In this document: one piece after another, positions 35,772 to 49,600 of the stretch | How positions within the stretch are numbered: position 1 is the stretch's first letter | How the letters are laid out: each line of letters opens with the position of its first letter | NCBI RefSeq assembly: GCF_037975245.1 | Contig: NC_092579.1 | Span: forward strand, 15,960,178-16,020,177 | DNA length: 60,000 nt | Direction: 5' to 3' | From: Apostichopus japonicus | Taxonomy: Eukaryota; Echinodermata; Holothuroidea; Aspidochirotida; Stichopodidae | Translations under genes and position numbers: made by a program | The notes under the pieces: model-generated | Seen by the model: the letters and a program-made list of their open reading frames with translations, nothing else | The model's database searches: none | Told to the model about the DNA's origin: nothing

Positions 35772-38579
35772 TTTTTGAAATATGAAAGATATTTTTTTGT
35801 ACTCTGTTCTCGTCATCCGTGTGGTACATGCATTTGTCTTTGTTTTATTATTTAAGGGAGCCAAATGGAACATTTTTGCATGATATATATAGCTATATAT
35901 ATATAGAGGTATAGACATAAAGTTGTATGGGGGGGGTCAGGGGAGGTGTATAAGGGTTTGGATTTGGATGGATAAACTATTTGATAAAAGAATGTGATAA
36001 TGTTGTGCAATTTATATTATAACAGCATGGTTTCTGAATGTAATAGAACTTCGGTAAAGTAAGTAATATTTTATTTGTGAAAGATGTTGTTTATGTTCTT
36101 TTTCATTATAATTATTATTAATGAAAAGGAGTTGAAGTTGAAGCTCAAGTCTTCCGAAAGTAAAGTAGTGACTTAAAATATTCAAGTTAGTAAAAATTTT
36201 AAAATCTTTTTCATCAGTTATTACATGTACAGATGTGAAATTAAATAGTAAATGAAAAAAGTCATTTTGACATAACTTTAAGTGTTTTTGTGTGTGTGTA
36301 GCCAAATTAATGAAGAAAAAACCCTGATGTAGAAAGAAGAGGGGGGGGGGGGCATAGGAGGGGAGATACGGGAAAAGGTGATTTTCTATTTTACATTTCA
36401 TGGCATTGCATGCATGGTCATTCTGCTCGATCCTTTAAATTTGTTCAAAAAAGTTCAATCAATGATCCTTTTTTGACTTACTTGCACATTTCTCATGAAC
36501 CTTCAGGTATCATGAAGAATATCCAAATTGGAATAAACTATTGCATATTACACATGTAATAGCCTTAATAAAAGCTGTTACAAGACTGCTAAATTTACCT
36601 GCTTGAATTTCCCATTGTAAGACTACAAAAAGAAGATTCGTCTGATTAAGTGCTCCAAACCCTTCCAGCATCATTCCTCCTCCCGGCCAGCATCATCCCT
36701 CCTCCCTGCCAGCATCTTCCCCCTCCAGCCCCTGCTATTAAAAATCGTCCTACCTTAGTGTTCTTTATGTCAATGCATTGTTGATTCTCTTTAAAATGCA
36801 GTTAGGAATTCTACAAGCAAGTGAAATAAACACAAAAGATCAGTCAATCTCTACATTAGAGGTATTAATGAGGACCTGTAGCCTTTATTTCTAACCACCA
36901 TCTTACCCTCACCCCATCCCACCCCAACCCCTCGTCTTTGTTGGCTTACATAGCACATGCACGTAAAGTTGTAATCAATGGCAACATTTAAACTTGTAAC
37001 TAAACATTTACAGTTGTATAGTAACAATGATGGGAATGATAGTACCCTCTCCTTACACCCATCCACAGTTCGGCATCAGAAACCGTTTATGCCCACCCCC
37101 CACCCCCTCCCGCGAAAAAAAGGAAATCTGACTAAGAGCCTAATTTCATGAAGATGTCATGAGGAAAGGGAGTCCACTCCTACAGAATCTATACATGTTA
37201 GCAGCACTGAAAGTTTCCCCGGAATCCCTTACATGGATGCTGAGAAGGGGGAGGGGGGGGGGAGAGGGGTGGGCGGGAAGCAATATTACTTTTTAGATGT
37301 CTCTACGCTAACCTTACAGCAACGTGAGTCATTTGTCCAACAGACACATGTCATGGCCTCTGCTTAAACTACGATCCGTGGTTGTAGAAACAGTAAGGAG
37401 AAAAAGTAACATCACAGTATTTCAAAGGTGTGTATGTGTGAGCGGAGGGGGGGGGGGTGTAAACTACCCGCAGCTACCCGACTCATCTATGTAACACCCT
37501 CATAAACTAGTATGGAATGGTGTCATGTGCCCGGGAAGATTTACACCCCCCCCCCCCTATGTCAACCTCACACGAAAGTCCTAGCTATTTACAAGCACAA
37601 ACTTACAGGTAGACCTGTCACCCCAGTGAACTTCTTGAGCTACAATGTGGTGTATGTTACTAAAATGTAACTTGAGGTGTCGTTAGTCCGCGATTGGAGT
37701 ATTTCCGCTATTAAAGTATTAAATCAATTTTGTATCAAGTAGCAAACTATAGCAAAATCGTTCCAACTGTAGCCAGTGGAGAATGTATTTGTCTAAGCAT
37801 TACAAAAGAACTTTATCCTGTCAGACACAACGCTCAAAACCCTGTGACGTCAAGGCAGCAGGCCAATGTTCAGTAACCATCTGGTATGCCCCGGTCATCC
37901 TGCCCCTTCGTAACCAGAGAAGTCAAAGACCCCTCTGTGTGACTGAATAATTTAAAAGCGGTATCCAATTATCGATCAGACTACCTTATCACAAAAGATT
38001 GTCCCTCCTTCGTCGGTTACAACAGGAGTGTGAAAGGTTGTCGAATCGATTCTCAGTTTAGCCATTGGTCAATGTATTGATTGGCTATGCATATAACTGG
38101 AATACAAGTTACTGTTACCTTTAGTTCTCTCACTCCCCCCATACACCCTAGAACCTTTTTGAGAAATGAATATTAAAATGATATTTAACATCATTACACT
38201 ACCAATCATGCCTTATTTATCTTGATATTAACCACCAACCTCTTCTTAATCGCTTTCCTTTCCAAACATAGAGAAGACGCTTTCGGGGCTTAGCCTTCCT
38301 TTAGCATTTTGATGAAATGGTGATTAGAATTTCCGGAGGGAGAAAAACCCCAATGAACAGCCACTTGAAAACTTTCTCGTACCTTAGTTAACTATGCTTA
38401 TCTTCTCACAACACAACAGAACGAATTAATCACCGGCCATTTTGGAACAGTAAATATATTCTCCCTGTTTGGTTTATTTTTCTACGGGGAGAATGACCTA
38501 TAATTGTGGAAAATATATGGCTTTAAAACGGTTTCAATACGCCTAATTTTTAAAGCAAAGCTTTTTCATTGCTTCAAAA

Positions 38580-40645
38580 ATGACAATATTATTGGATTTC
38601 TGTTTTGTATTCGTGGTAAGTTAATCACTTCATTACATTTTCGTGATAAAATTTCGTATTTTCGTTAGACGCTTATTTTAGGTCATGCTACCCTACTAAT
38701 CTTCACGTTTTATTTATAAGATAATAGCATATATTTTGCATGATTTACAGTTCTCTCATTTGAGGTGTTTCATTTCTAGGTATTCATATAATCATAAGAT
38801 CATAACAACCTACATTGTTCGGCTGCATTAATAAAAAATAAGATTATTTTGAAAGGTCAGTAGTATAGACCACCTATATATAGAGCCCAATTAGATTGCT
38901 AATATTTGCTTAAAATATGTCAGGGGAAATGAATTCCAAATTGTACCCTGACAATGAAGAATGTTAAATTGCATGGGACAATATAATATCACATGGGCGG
39001 TTGAAGGAGGGTGGGGTTTAGGCGGGCACCCCATTTCGTAAAAAAACCCAATATTTAATAAGTGCTCCTTCAATAAGTTAGAAGTGCCCCATTTTGTTTT
39101 AAAAAAAATAGTTCATAGTGAACTTAACAGGCCTGTAGAAATATATAGAAAACAACGGAGATTATTTGTATATCTTCTTGCATATTACTGAGTAGGCCCT
39201 AACACATTGGACATTCTTTATAGCAACGTTTTGCTTTTGATGACAGCAGTATGACGCCATTTTGTGAACTAAAAAGTGAACATCATATTGATGTAGGATA
39301 TATTGATGTGGAGGATCCATGATGTCTACAAAGGGGTGATAGGGCGGGACGTTGCCGGTGGCGATAATCGGCCGATACCGAAAGTCACGGTACTGTCGGA
39401 ATAGCGGTTTAATAAAGAACACATTATCGATGAAAAATAAGACAGAGTGAATATTCTCAAAGCATGCTAAGATATTACCACTGTGCACCTAATAAATGTA
39501 ATAAATAATAAACGTCCGTCATCCGAAATTGGGGTCACAAGATTGTCGATATTTGTGGGGGAAAAGCTCATGAAAATACCGGTAATTTACTCCAAAAGCT
39601 GCAAAATATAACACAATAATTAAACACCCTTGGTTATATAAACGAAATATCTCAAAGGAGAGGGGGCGCCTCAGGCTCCCCGTATACCTCTTGCAAGGCC
39701 ACAACATCTGCCATTGGAGCTTCATCTAGAAGATCAAGGTGCAAATTGTGGTCACAAAGCCAAAAAAGTTTGAATATAATGGATAAACATAATCAAACGA
39801 ACATTGATTCAAATTCAGATTAAGACAAAGTTTCCTTATTAATTATAGCACAAAATATAAATTTTATTATCTGAAGTAATTTTTTTTTCAATTGGCACAT
39901 AATTTTCTGTCATATTTCTCGCAGCAATATCTTGTATATATACCGAAAATATAAACCTGAGATGTAACTGGTTATAGCTTTTTGAATATTAATAATAAAC
40001 GAGATGTTAATAGTTGAAATCAAATATAGATCATTTTGTGCTCCAAAGATATTAGTGTATAATGAACTTGTGTCAAAATGTCCATCTTGCACAATTTCTA
40101 CCTGATACATGTAAGACAGGGGTGGGCAACCTTTTTGAATGAATGGGCCAGATATAAGGAGTGAAAACTTGACTGGGCCGCACCTAACCAACGACCTGCC
40201 GTTGATTTCAAACCTTTGATTCCGAGGACTTTCAAGCAATAGGTGTGTGTACTTAATCTGTATTCACAAAAATAAATAATGTCAATACAGCACAGTTGAT
40301 AATTAATGGGTATAATTGGCCTACCTGACAGCATCATTATAGTGCCGATAAATTCAAAGCAGCTAGCTCGTTTGATGTAAAATAGATTGATTTCTTTTCT
40401 ATTTCTTGAGACATCTCACGGGCCGCAAAAAAATCACTGGTGACCGCATGTGGCCCGCGGGCCGTAGTTGCCCACCCCAGCTGTAAGACAACATAATCAA
40501 ATTCATGATAATTTCTGAGTTGACTTCACAACCGTATATTATTTTTGGTTCTTTATTTTACAAAAGAGTGAACATTTAAGTTGTAAAAAAACGATTCTTC
40601 TTTACTCTCCGTAGGTCGGCGCAATATTTCCACTTGTAAATGGAG
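38580..40645 (+). CDS. Two tiny first exons encoding the signal peptide
   Basis: 38580-38615 encodes [12 protein letters not shown] (donor GTG|GTAAGT, phase 0). 40615-40645 encodes [10 protein letters not shown] (acceptor CTCCGTAG, donor GTATGT, phase 1). Joined to the exon at 41196 this gives a hydrophobic leader followed by NGEENYCDV. The phases match only in this combination. Without transcript data this remains a model. Confidence 0.6.
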
Positions 40646-43600
40646 GTATGTGATTTTTGTGTACCATTTGTTTTGCTTTTTATAATTGACACAAATTGAT
40701 TTAAACTTGCGGTTGCGGGTCATTTCCTTATTTGAGGTGTGATGTTTCACCAGAAACAAAGGAGACGTTTTGCTTAATGATATAAAGCTCACTCCATCAT
40801 AAACCCCCCCCCCGCCCACCCCCCACTACTCACCTTTTTCACTCCACCACTATGCCACCGCAACCACTAAAGAAAAAGTACTTTGCCGTCTCCCAGATAT
40901 ATCCATCCATGGATTCGCAACTGATATTCCGATTATAATTGAGGGAAGAGGGGGGAGGGGGGGGGGACTACACTTTAGAAGATCCTGCTTGAGATGAAAC
41001 CGTCAGACCCACTAATGTTAATGTTTACCTATCTACTCAGGCTTTTTGCAATAGATAAACAGTTGCCAAAAGGAATTCTCCTTTCCAAAGAAACCCAAAA
41101 CAGTGATTAGATTGTTCATTATATACCCCATTTGAGGTACCCATCCCCTACCCCTCGTGCTTTGAATATTTTCATATTTTTCTTTTTCATGACAGAGGAA
41201 AATTACTGTGACGTCAGCTCAATCGAGTTTTCGCCTATTAAGATACGGCTGATGTCGGAGTCAAGTAACAGACTCGTTATTATTGATGACGTAGAACTAT
41301 CCTGTTACGGTAAAATTAAGAAGTGGATTTATTACAGGTAAGTTTTATACGGCTATATTTTGTGATATGTTGTAATAAATTTGTGCCACATCTTCCCCGT
41401 AATAGGACTCCATGTGTTTACAGCCAGTCCGCTGAATATTATGTAAAAGGTCATTTTTCGTTCGTCGCATTATTATTATTATTATTTTACTTGACACATA
41501 ACCAACCGTTATTATTATTCTATGTGATAAAGATAACTTTCATGAACAACTTCCATAAACAGCTATCACATAATTGACGTTTACTCAAACACAAGACTGA
41601 AGACTTGTTCAAGTCTAAATATGACAAAGTCAAGTTGCTTGTGTTTCAAGAGGGTTTCATGATTTTTTTCTTTGTTTATTACAATGCTTATTTTCTGCCA
41701 ATGGCGATATGTTTTGAAAGTGCTGAATCTATGACCTCCTAACTTAATGTGACGTAACCGAAATGTCGTAAGGATGTCATTAGTTTCAGTGTCGAAACGG
41801 TTAACATTTTACGTCTAAATTATATAAGGTAAAACAAAGTGAAAGAAAAGTTGTTCACTACTTTATGGCACTACAGATTTACAAAGTGACAACTCCCGGA
41901 CCCGACTTTTAAACTAGGGTGTCTCCTAAACGAACAAGATTTTTTCTGGACTGCTTGTGGGAGTTGTTCTTCACAAAGAGATCTCTGCCAAATAAAACAA
42001 AAATGGCGGATTTGAGTTTGCGTGGCTACGTTAATTTGTAACAAACATGCTTGCTGGGATCCAGCTAAATCTTGAGAGGAATCCATTAGCTGAGATCTGT
42101 TTTCTATTGACTGTAAACTTTCAGTAGGATGTATTTTCCGTTTCCTTTCACGACAAAAAAAAGAAAATCTTGTAAACAGATTTTTCGGCAACATTCACTA
42201 AAAATTTAGCTTGAAACCTCTTCGACATGATATCTGTCTGTATGTTATAACAGCTCTCAGCTGGTAAGATATAATTAAAATTGAATAAAAGAAGAGTTTA
42301 TGATTGATGACAAGTTGAAAATGAATTGGAATCAGGTGCTGACATGTTGGTTAGAAAATCTCTGATTTATGCGTGATTATATTTGCTTCCTTAAAGAACA
42401 CTTTATCCAGAACCCTTCCCTTATACTTTGCTTGTGTTCCTTGTCATACTTTCAGCTCAACTAACGCAGATTGGAAACCCGGCGTGTGGCGGCATACTTC
42501 AGGAAACTACTACAAACTCGTAGGAGAAAACTATATTTCAGGTACAACCCAGGGTTACACCGTTTACACCGTACCAGAAGAAGAGCGAATCGCTTTTCAA
42601 CCCGGTGATAAAATCAGTTTTCGATATTCAAGCTTCCCGCTCCATTACGATCAAACATCTGACACGCATACCGTGAGATATGCAGGAGTCAGTCTCAGTA
42701 CAGATATATCGCCTGGAACTGTGTACAGTGTTGCTTCGACTCTGACCAGGGCGTACTCCCTGAAAGTAGTTTTTGAAGACGAAGGTAAGTGTCTTAATTT
42801 GTTTTATCTATCATTCATTATTTTCTTAAACTTGTTTGTATCATCAAAACGTTTGAACATACTCTGTTTTCATTAACATACTCTGTTTCGGTTCAAGCAT
42901 GTCGTATTGATGTCATAACCAGTACCGGGGTTATCCAAATCGGCAGGTGATGCAAATGTCCAAGGACCCTTTAATTAGTCAAAGGAGTCTTTGTGAAGCT
43001 TCCAGGCAAGACACTTATCAACTTTCTATTTCGGGTTGTCCCTGCAGAAGTTGCAAAAAAGGTGATGCCCGGGGAGGGATGGGGTGGGGCATGGGGGGTG
43101 CAAGCAAATGAGGTCTTAGGCCCCAGAGTTTTAAATCTTGCACTGATCCTAATGGATCATTTAAACCGTACATCAAAACAGAATCTCGATCTACCACTGC
43201 ACACTTTATAGCCAAAGTTGCCTATCACTCAGTCTAATTTACATATATACGAATCCTGACTGACGTCTTTATGTGTCAGCAACCTATTACTGTGGATAAC
43301 GGGCCCGACGAAAAAAGAGGGAAGTGGGTATGCATGAGAGAGACATGGTTCCTCTACTTTTCACAGCAATTATTTTCATGCAGGGTGTTGCTGTTACAGG
43401 CTGGCAGTTTCAGTACGACTGTACCCCACCCTTCCATCTCACACCTGTGCCTCATGTGCCTGTGCTTATACATTCAAATATAAATATGTATACCAATGAA
43501 AGAAGTAACATCTTTTCTTTTGTCAGATTTCAGTATGACGTGTCCGTCTGATGTTCTCGGACCAGATATAAAGGTCAGGGGATCAAATGACAGAGGGAAC

Positions 43601-46600
43601 TATTTATTCCTTTTTAACAATATTCCCTTTACTTGTTATGGTCGCGTCCAAGGCTGGTCATTTTGGACTGTTTCTAACGGAGGATTTCGCGCGGGAGTCT
43701 ACCGTCCGACCGGAGTGGACAATCAGTTTACTCTCATAGGCGAGACAGATATACCGTCAGGACACAACATCAACGAAGCCGTGACGTATAACATAGAGGA
43801 CCAATCAGAATGGTTGGATTATCAACCGGGCGACATGATTGGTTGGCGGCTATACAGCGGTGGAAGTCAAGTTCGATTCGACTCCAGTGGCACTGAAATG
43901 ATATCTGTTAAGTACGTCAATCACGCTGATACAGATTTCACTACAACGTCTGTCGGGGACACACTTAGTGTAACTGGTTCTTTGCAGAGGGCGTACTCCT
44001 TCCAGGCGGTACTTGCAACATACGGTAAATGCATAGCCCTTGTACGCCATTTTTTGTTTCGGAGAAAATATCAATTCAGAGAACCCTTTTTCCGTTCATA
44101 ATCCTTAAGTATATTATGAAAATGAGAATACAGTATTCTTTATCCCATATTTTTGAGCCACATATTTCCTGTCCCCAGAGTTAACCCCGGGCCCTGGAGT
44201 CTTCCCCTTCCCGTGACCCCGTCTCGTCACGCCTGCATGTAGCTCGTTGACTTTAAGCGCAAATAATTACTTATAATTACTTTTAATTACTGTTATAGGC
44301 CGTTAACAAACACCACTATCAGTTGTATTCTATACCACTTCTAGTTTTTGAGAAATGACCGTTTAAACCAAAATCCAAACCCAAAACGCAATATTCCACT
44401 ATCATAGCCCACTATTATGCCTCCTCTCATAGCTAAAATTTAATTACATTTCCTCATATAAAGATGTTTCAAAATTCTACAGGAATACAAAATGCGAATG
44501 GACAAGAGGCAAATGATGGAACACCGGGTAGATTAATCCAAGGAACAAAGCAATGCGTGGAAATGCTGTATCTCTCCTCACCCCCCTCCAATCCCCTACA
44601 CCCCTACACCCCCTCCAATCCCCTACACCCCTACAACCCCGCACCAAAGAACCATATCGACTTGTGTTCGTTTTATATTTGTTTTAGAATACAAGGGTTG
44701 TTATGAAGAGGATTTCACCGATAGAGAGATGGCCATCCACGCTGGGACTTACGGCCTAACAGAAATGTCACCGAGTTATTGTATTGGACTATGCTCATAC
44801 CTAGTCTACAAGTAAGTTGTGACGGATGGGCACAATGGGTGGGTGGTGGTTGGAGGTTGGGAGTGAGGGGGTTGTGGTGGTGACCTACGATTGACTTAGC
44901 CTACATCACAAATTTGCCGCTAAGATCAAAGTGAATATCTTCTCCCAATCTAATAAGCAATAGTAATTAGCAAATCTAAGTGCACTTGGTGGAATACATA
45001 TCACTTCCCTTGCATCGTTTATGCAAATAAGGGATAACAGTGATATAACATGGAAAATCATTAGGTTGATAATTCCTGAATATACTATTGTTGTACCCGC
45101 AAAACAGGAAGCAAAGAGGTTTTGTTGGTTACCTTAGAAAACTCAACATGCATTTACAACTTTGATGTAGTTTTGACCTAGTTTTAAAGTTTTTAAAGGT
45201 ACAGACTCGTCCGGCCTGATTTGTTATAACAACTTTGCGTTCCTTGGAATATTTAATGAAAGTGAGATTTGGTTTCTAAAAAGTAACTGTCGTGTCACTT
45301 CCGTGCCCATTGAACTTAAGCTTATAAAATATACATTTATTTGTATGAAAACGACTATTAAATGTCATACTTTGTCTACAGATAAATTTTAAAAAAAATC
45401 GAAATAGTATTATTTTTGTTAAAACGTCGGCGGTTTATGCAACACGTGGACCGTTGCGTAATTCCAAATCCAACGTTGACAGATGCTCCGTAATGATGGT
45501 ACACGGTTATCTTCTTGTCTTGTTATATAGATATGCAGCCCTGCAGGATGGTAACCTCTGTTGGTGTGGTAATTCATATGGATCCTTCGGCTACGGTAAC
45601 TCGACACTCTGTGACTATGACTGCAGCGGCAACCAATTCTTCAAGTGCGGAGGTTCTTTGCGTAATCAAATATTCGATGCCCCAGTAGCACTGGCTGGAT
45701 ATTATATAAGTCAAATAGGTAATAAAATCATCATATTCGATACTTCTCTTACATGTCTCCACGATACCGATGCAATCCCAGTATCTTAGTAGTTACGTAG
45801 CACATCATTCACCTGTCTCCATACGACATATGCACTCCAGTATACCTTAGCTTGGTAAGATTGAAATTTAGCACTGCGCTCCCATTAAAAAGTGCAATCG
45901 GTACTGCCATAAAATGTTTACCATCAGAGCGTGAAAGCATCGCTCTGTGACGCATTTTTCGGTCCACAAAGCCTTAATTTGTCCCGAAGTCAAGCGTTCT
46001 GTAACAACGACCGGTCAATCGAGTTAAGCTAGTTTGCCCTTCTATTTTGTCTCCATGCATATATCATTATCGTCTACAGTGTGTTTAGAGGAGGTTTGCA
46101 TATACGTAATAAGTTATCTATACACATTGCACCCTGCACATGCCCCCCCCCCCATACCGTGCCGCTTCCACTTAAAACTATTATCGTAGCAACCGTAACA
46201 TTCCTTCAAAATTAAGAAATCGTGAAGTATGTATAGACGCTCCATGGTCACATGTTCATAGTTTGCTCCAGGTTCACTGTATAGGTTAACAATTACAGAA
46301 CAAGGAAGTATGGTAGGGAAATAATTCCATGGACAGCCTACTGTTGTACCCTCAACACATACAATTATTTTGTTGCTGGTAACCTATAATAGGTTACAAC
46401 ATTTGTTTTCAATTTTCTTATAGTGATTTTTTGCATTCAAAATGATTTCAAAGAAACACGTCTCGACGTTCTGAACTGCTTAGCACTATTCAAAACTTCA
46501 CTTTGGTTTCTTTGACAGAACCACGATTTTTGTCACCTTTGTAATATAATTTTTTTTCCATCTCTATTTGTATTAAAGACCTGCAGATGACCTATACGGA

Positions 46601-49600
46601 AGTTGCTATATTCAGTAATTTCACTAGAGGCGTTGGCGTGATTTATTCATTCGACTTTGATGATGGGTTTTCACTGACAGGTCTCAGCAGTGGATCGACG
46701 TCACATTTCTTTGGGTATAAGTTTACTTTTAAAACATCTTTGTATATGTTAATTTTGGTAAAGTTTAGATGTTATCAGTATTCCATAGCACTTTCAGCGC
46801 ATTAGCTTGACTAGTACAGTTTTCATTTCAAATTGTGGATGATGAATGTTTCAAGATATTTTGATATTACTGATTCGTCTTGTGTATGTTTTTCCATATG
46901 TAGAGTATTTAAACATGTTGCAATGAAAAGAATGAGTAATTTATCAAGCATTATTGAAGTTTGTTGATCAACCAACGGTATGTATCGCTGCCTTGATCGA
47001 TTTCAGTCTGACCAGTGACGTATTTACTGTCATAATTTAACTATTCCTTCTCATATATTCAGGCACGTGTAATCGGGTCGGAGCCGTGTCCCCCCCCCCC
47101 CCATACACTGATTACTGTGCTCGCCCCTCATCACCATCATGTGTACAAGCACTTAAGGTTCAGAACACGAGTATAGCGCGTCCCTCCTTACATTGTCGGT
47201 GCCTCCTCAATAAATTGCTGGTGCCCTCCATAATCGCTGGTGCCCCTCCATAAATTGCTGATGCCCCTTCCATAAAATGTTTGTGCCCCTACGTACATTG
47301 TGGGTGCTCCCTCGATAAATTGCTGGTGCCCTTCCATAAATCGCTGGAGCCCCTCCATAAATTGATGATACCCCTCCATAAAGTGTTCTTGCCCCTACTT
47401 ACATTGTTGGTAAACCCTCCATAAATTGTTCGTGCCCCTCCATAATTGCTCGTGCCCCTCCAACCCAGAATTCCTGGCTACTGGCCAGCATAAATTTCCA
47501 TTTCCAAGGGTCACGTGATACTGATCACCTAACGTGACACCATCACTATAGTCTCGATGTAATTTGACAGGGTTCGAGAATGGATCAAGTTGTTTGGTTT
47601 ATTGTGCGCATGCTCTCTATCTTGAGTGAGTTTGCTTTGGAAAAAAAAGTATCATTGCTTATATCTCTCATCGGTGTTCTAGCAAACCCGGTACTTACGC
47701 GATTGAAGGCACCGCCACGGATAACCTACTCAACAAGGAAACGCAACGGATAATCGTTGACGTAGAGACCGACCTGGTTGACGTTAGTATAGACTGTCCA
47801 CCAGCCGTTGAGTACAACGTGATATTTGCCTGCAAGTTCTACTACTATCAGGGAACCAATGTCACAGCTATTGTGGACTTCACCGATGGACGAGTTGTCA
47901 CTTTTGACACACAGGGTAAGATTCTATCATACTCGAAGACCAAGAGTTAGAAACTTCCACAATACAGGTTACCGTGGATATATATACGTCGTTTTAACGT
48001 AAATAGTTTTAAAGTAAGGCGTTGATCCCCTGTAAATGATAGAGTCAGTGTGCCAAATAAAGTATTGGTCCTGCTTTTTTCTCCATATTTTCGGGTATAT
48101 TTCAGATGCGAGTCATTAACCAAAGTTGCTCTTCCTTATACTTCCATCATTTACATAATCTTACCGTTGTATTTCCTTAGATGCTGAAACATTACAATAT
48201 GGAGATATGGTAGATCATAACATAGATCTCAATAACCAGCCAACATATCGAGTTTTCTTAAAACCAAACGATTTGATCCACGAGAACGGAAGGTTGGTCG
48301 CTTGGGAATTCAATGCCATACAAACAGGAACAGTCACCTTCCAGGTCAGCACATAATTTCATCTTTTTTTTGTTTTATCTTACACCTCGCCTTGCTTACT
48401 TGTCTCCTTTCTACTACTGCACTCTACTACATAAGTGAGACGAAGCCCAACGTTATGTACATGATAACTCTTAGAACTGTACACGATATACTATCCCAGG
48501 TTAATGTTACTTTCGTTACTGGTGGTGTATTGGTGGAATTCGTGTTTACTTTAACCGATATGAAAGAACGCTCCCTCCACCCTGCAGGTATGGAAGAACG
48601 CAGACCTTTCACATCGGTTATTAGTTAGTAAGTAAGCACGTATGAATAGATCAAATACAACAATATGATATCTCTATTAACTTATATGAAATAATTATAT
48701 CTAGCTTTTTCCATAAAATTCCAAACATTAATAAAAATCATTCATTGATTCAATGATTTCTTCACAAGAGCAATACAGAAGTACAGAACATATAGTTCAA
48801 AAGACAATAAAGCAATTGTAATGTTAAGTGAAGAGGAAGATTTCTAAAAACAAAACATTAGTGGTCTTGGCATGAGCATGTACTCCATGAAGAACAATAG
48901 TAAGAGAAGGAAACAAAATCATTACTCACAGGGTGGAAAAGAAAAGAAAAGAGTTGGAAGAAAGTAAGGAATATAACCCACCCCTTCTCAGTATGACCCC
49001 CCTCCATCCTCCTCACCCTATATGAAAATGGGAAAATACTCCGAATGTAAGCTTATAAATGATTTCTACGTTGAGACTTTCTAAATGACTTTCAAAAAAC
49101 CCAAAGTTCTGTACCGCTCTGGATGACTCGTATCTTCTTGTCAATATCCTCTATACAGATTTATCGTCCACGCTGTGCAGTCAACCGGAGATACTGTTTT
49201 CGATCCATGACGTGCCTTAAGTTATGGGAAGATTGTATGGATTATAAAAGCGTTTGGGATAAGAGTTGTGATGACGTAGGCAAGTTTAGCTTCAACCGCC
49301 GGGATTGTATAGTCGATGCAGACGATACTTTATCAGGTCAGCTGATGTTTACCTCACTTCCTCATGAATACGATTTCGTGAAAGAGTATGATTTTGCGGT
49401 TACGGAGACAGGCCAGAATTTCTGGAGTCTCGCCATTGCAGATCAAATTGAAGTCCTACCGGGAGATATGATCGGTTGGTATAATTCCAATAGTGGAAAG
49501 ATCGCCTACGTCACCGCAGATACCACCGTCGATGGATCGGAAATTTTACCGACTACTAGCGGTTACGGTAACCGTCTAAGTTCTGGTTACTACTTTAGTT

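Larger units (their letters stand above)
35487..38579. other. Intergenic between the GH71/99-like and polycystin-like genes
   Basis: No exon was supported. It holds TA-rich microsatellites, a hammerhead-like relic (35735-35771), a ~24-bp tandem repeat near 36665-36725 ('ccagcatcattcctcctccc' type) and several G or C runs (36342, 37250, 37450, 37540). The last few hundred bases should contain the promoter of the polycystin-like gene. Confidence 0.4.

Noticed and set aside
43271-43551. Overlapping 70-75-residue ORFs between polycystin-like exons 4 and 5
   Set aside because: Phase and splice sites connect exon 4 directly to 43527. These frames have no hallmark of the repeat domain.
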